Shown: piece after piece, positions 32,572 to 32,649 of the stretch
Position numbering within the stretch: position 1 is the stretch's first letter
Layout of the letters: each line of letters opens with the position of its first letter
NCBI GenBank assembly: GCA_934256695.1
Contig: CAKQPE010000011.1
Span: 1-32,649, forward strand
DNA: 32,649 nucleotides
Direction of reading: 5' to 3'
Source: an uncultured Eubacteriales bacterium
GTDB taxonomy: Bacteria; Bacillota; Clostridia; Lachnospirales; Anaerotignaceae
Made by a program: the position numbers and the translations under genes
Notes under the pieces: generated by a model
Databases searched by the model: none
Told to the model about the DNA's origin: nothing
What the model saw: the letters and a program-made list of their open reading frames with translations, nothing else

Positions 32572-32649
32572 TAAGACCTTGGGGTTTCACCCCAAACCCT
32601 GAAAATTTTTTGAAAAAAATTTAGTAAAACTTTTATCAAAACGCAATTA
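32572..32649 (-). repeat. Family-A triple-hairpin repeat, inverted, cut by the window end
   Basis: On the minus strand: TAATTGCGTTTTGATAAAAG, TTTTACTAAATTTTTTTC, then CAGGGTTTGGGGTGAAACCCC and AAGGTCTT. The first module continues past the window end. It begins about 30 bases after the pot terminator. Confidence 0.7.

Noticed and set aside
1..32649. tRNA, rRNA, CRISPR array, insertion sequence or prophage genes
   Set aside because: No cloverleaf with a recognisable TTCGA loop, no rRNA-like stretch, no regularly spaced identical repeats and no transposase or integrase motif was seen. The repeats found are short non-coding elements.

Overview
This window is an AT-rich stretch of a Gram-positive anaerobe, most likely a Lachnospiraceae-like member of the Clostridia. 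Reasons: AGGAGG-type ribosome binding sites with frequent TTG/GTG starts, consensus sigma-A promoters, an FMN-riboswitch ribDEBAH operon, rpsU-yqeY, a potABCD operon behind an XRE-cupin regulator, a MoxR/VWA pair and a BspA-type leucine-rich repeat protein. No rRNA, tRNA, CRISPR array, transposase or prophage gene was seen.

Layout. 1-4300: FMN riboswitch and terminator, then ribD-ribE-ribBA-ribH, which take GTP and ribulose-5-phosphate to riboflavin. 4460-4732 (-): an orphan 90-aa protein with a strong promoter and three 11-bp direct repeats just after its -10 box. 5050-6498: a MATE exporter behind a structured, terminator-ending leader that looks like a guanidine-IV (mepA) riboswitch. 6738-11316: a DUF2201/VWA protein, a MoxR-like AAA ATPase and a cytosolic leucine-rich repeat protein, probably one functional unit. 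11395-12222: a secreted glycerophosphodiesterase-like protein. 12467-14937 (-): oligoendopeptidase F followed by an esterase. 15287-18820: an O-acetylhomoserine sulfhydrylase-type PLP enzyme and a glycogen branching enzyme. 19095-19732: rpsU (58 aa) and yqeY. 19773-21409 (-): a LysR regulator and a PsiE-like membrane protein. 21592-26288: fruK-fruA-HPr-enzyme I, a self-contained fructose phosphotransferase system. 26332-27147 (-): a Cof-type HAD phosphatase. 27223-27366: a 47-aa basic/hydrophobic small ORF. 27627-32492: XRE-cupin regulator and potA-potB-potC-potD.

The most unusual points are these. (1) PotA is about 170 residues too long because two tandem Ig-like repeats, of a kind expected in surface proteins, interrupt its TOBE domain. 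(2) The operon-encoded HPr keeps His15 but has Gly at position 46, so it should escape HPr kinase control. (3) A family of interspersed elements made of three consecutive small hairpins, with compensatory sequence changes between copies, sits against genes throughout the window, often joined to a second palindromic element. (4) The VWA-AAA-LRR trio has no obvious described role, and its VWA protein has lost the catalytic Glu of its metallopeptidase-like motif. (5) Several probable operators are built from phased repeats.
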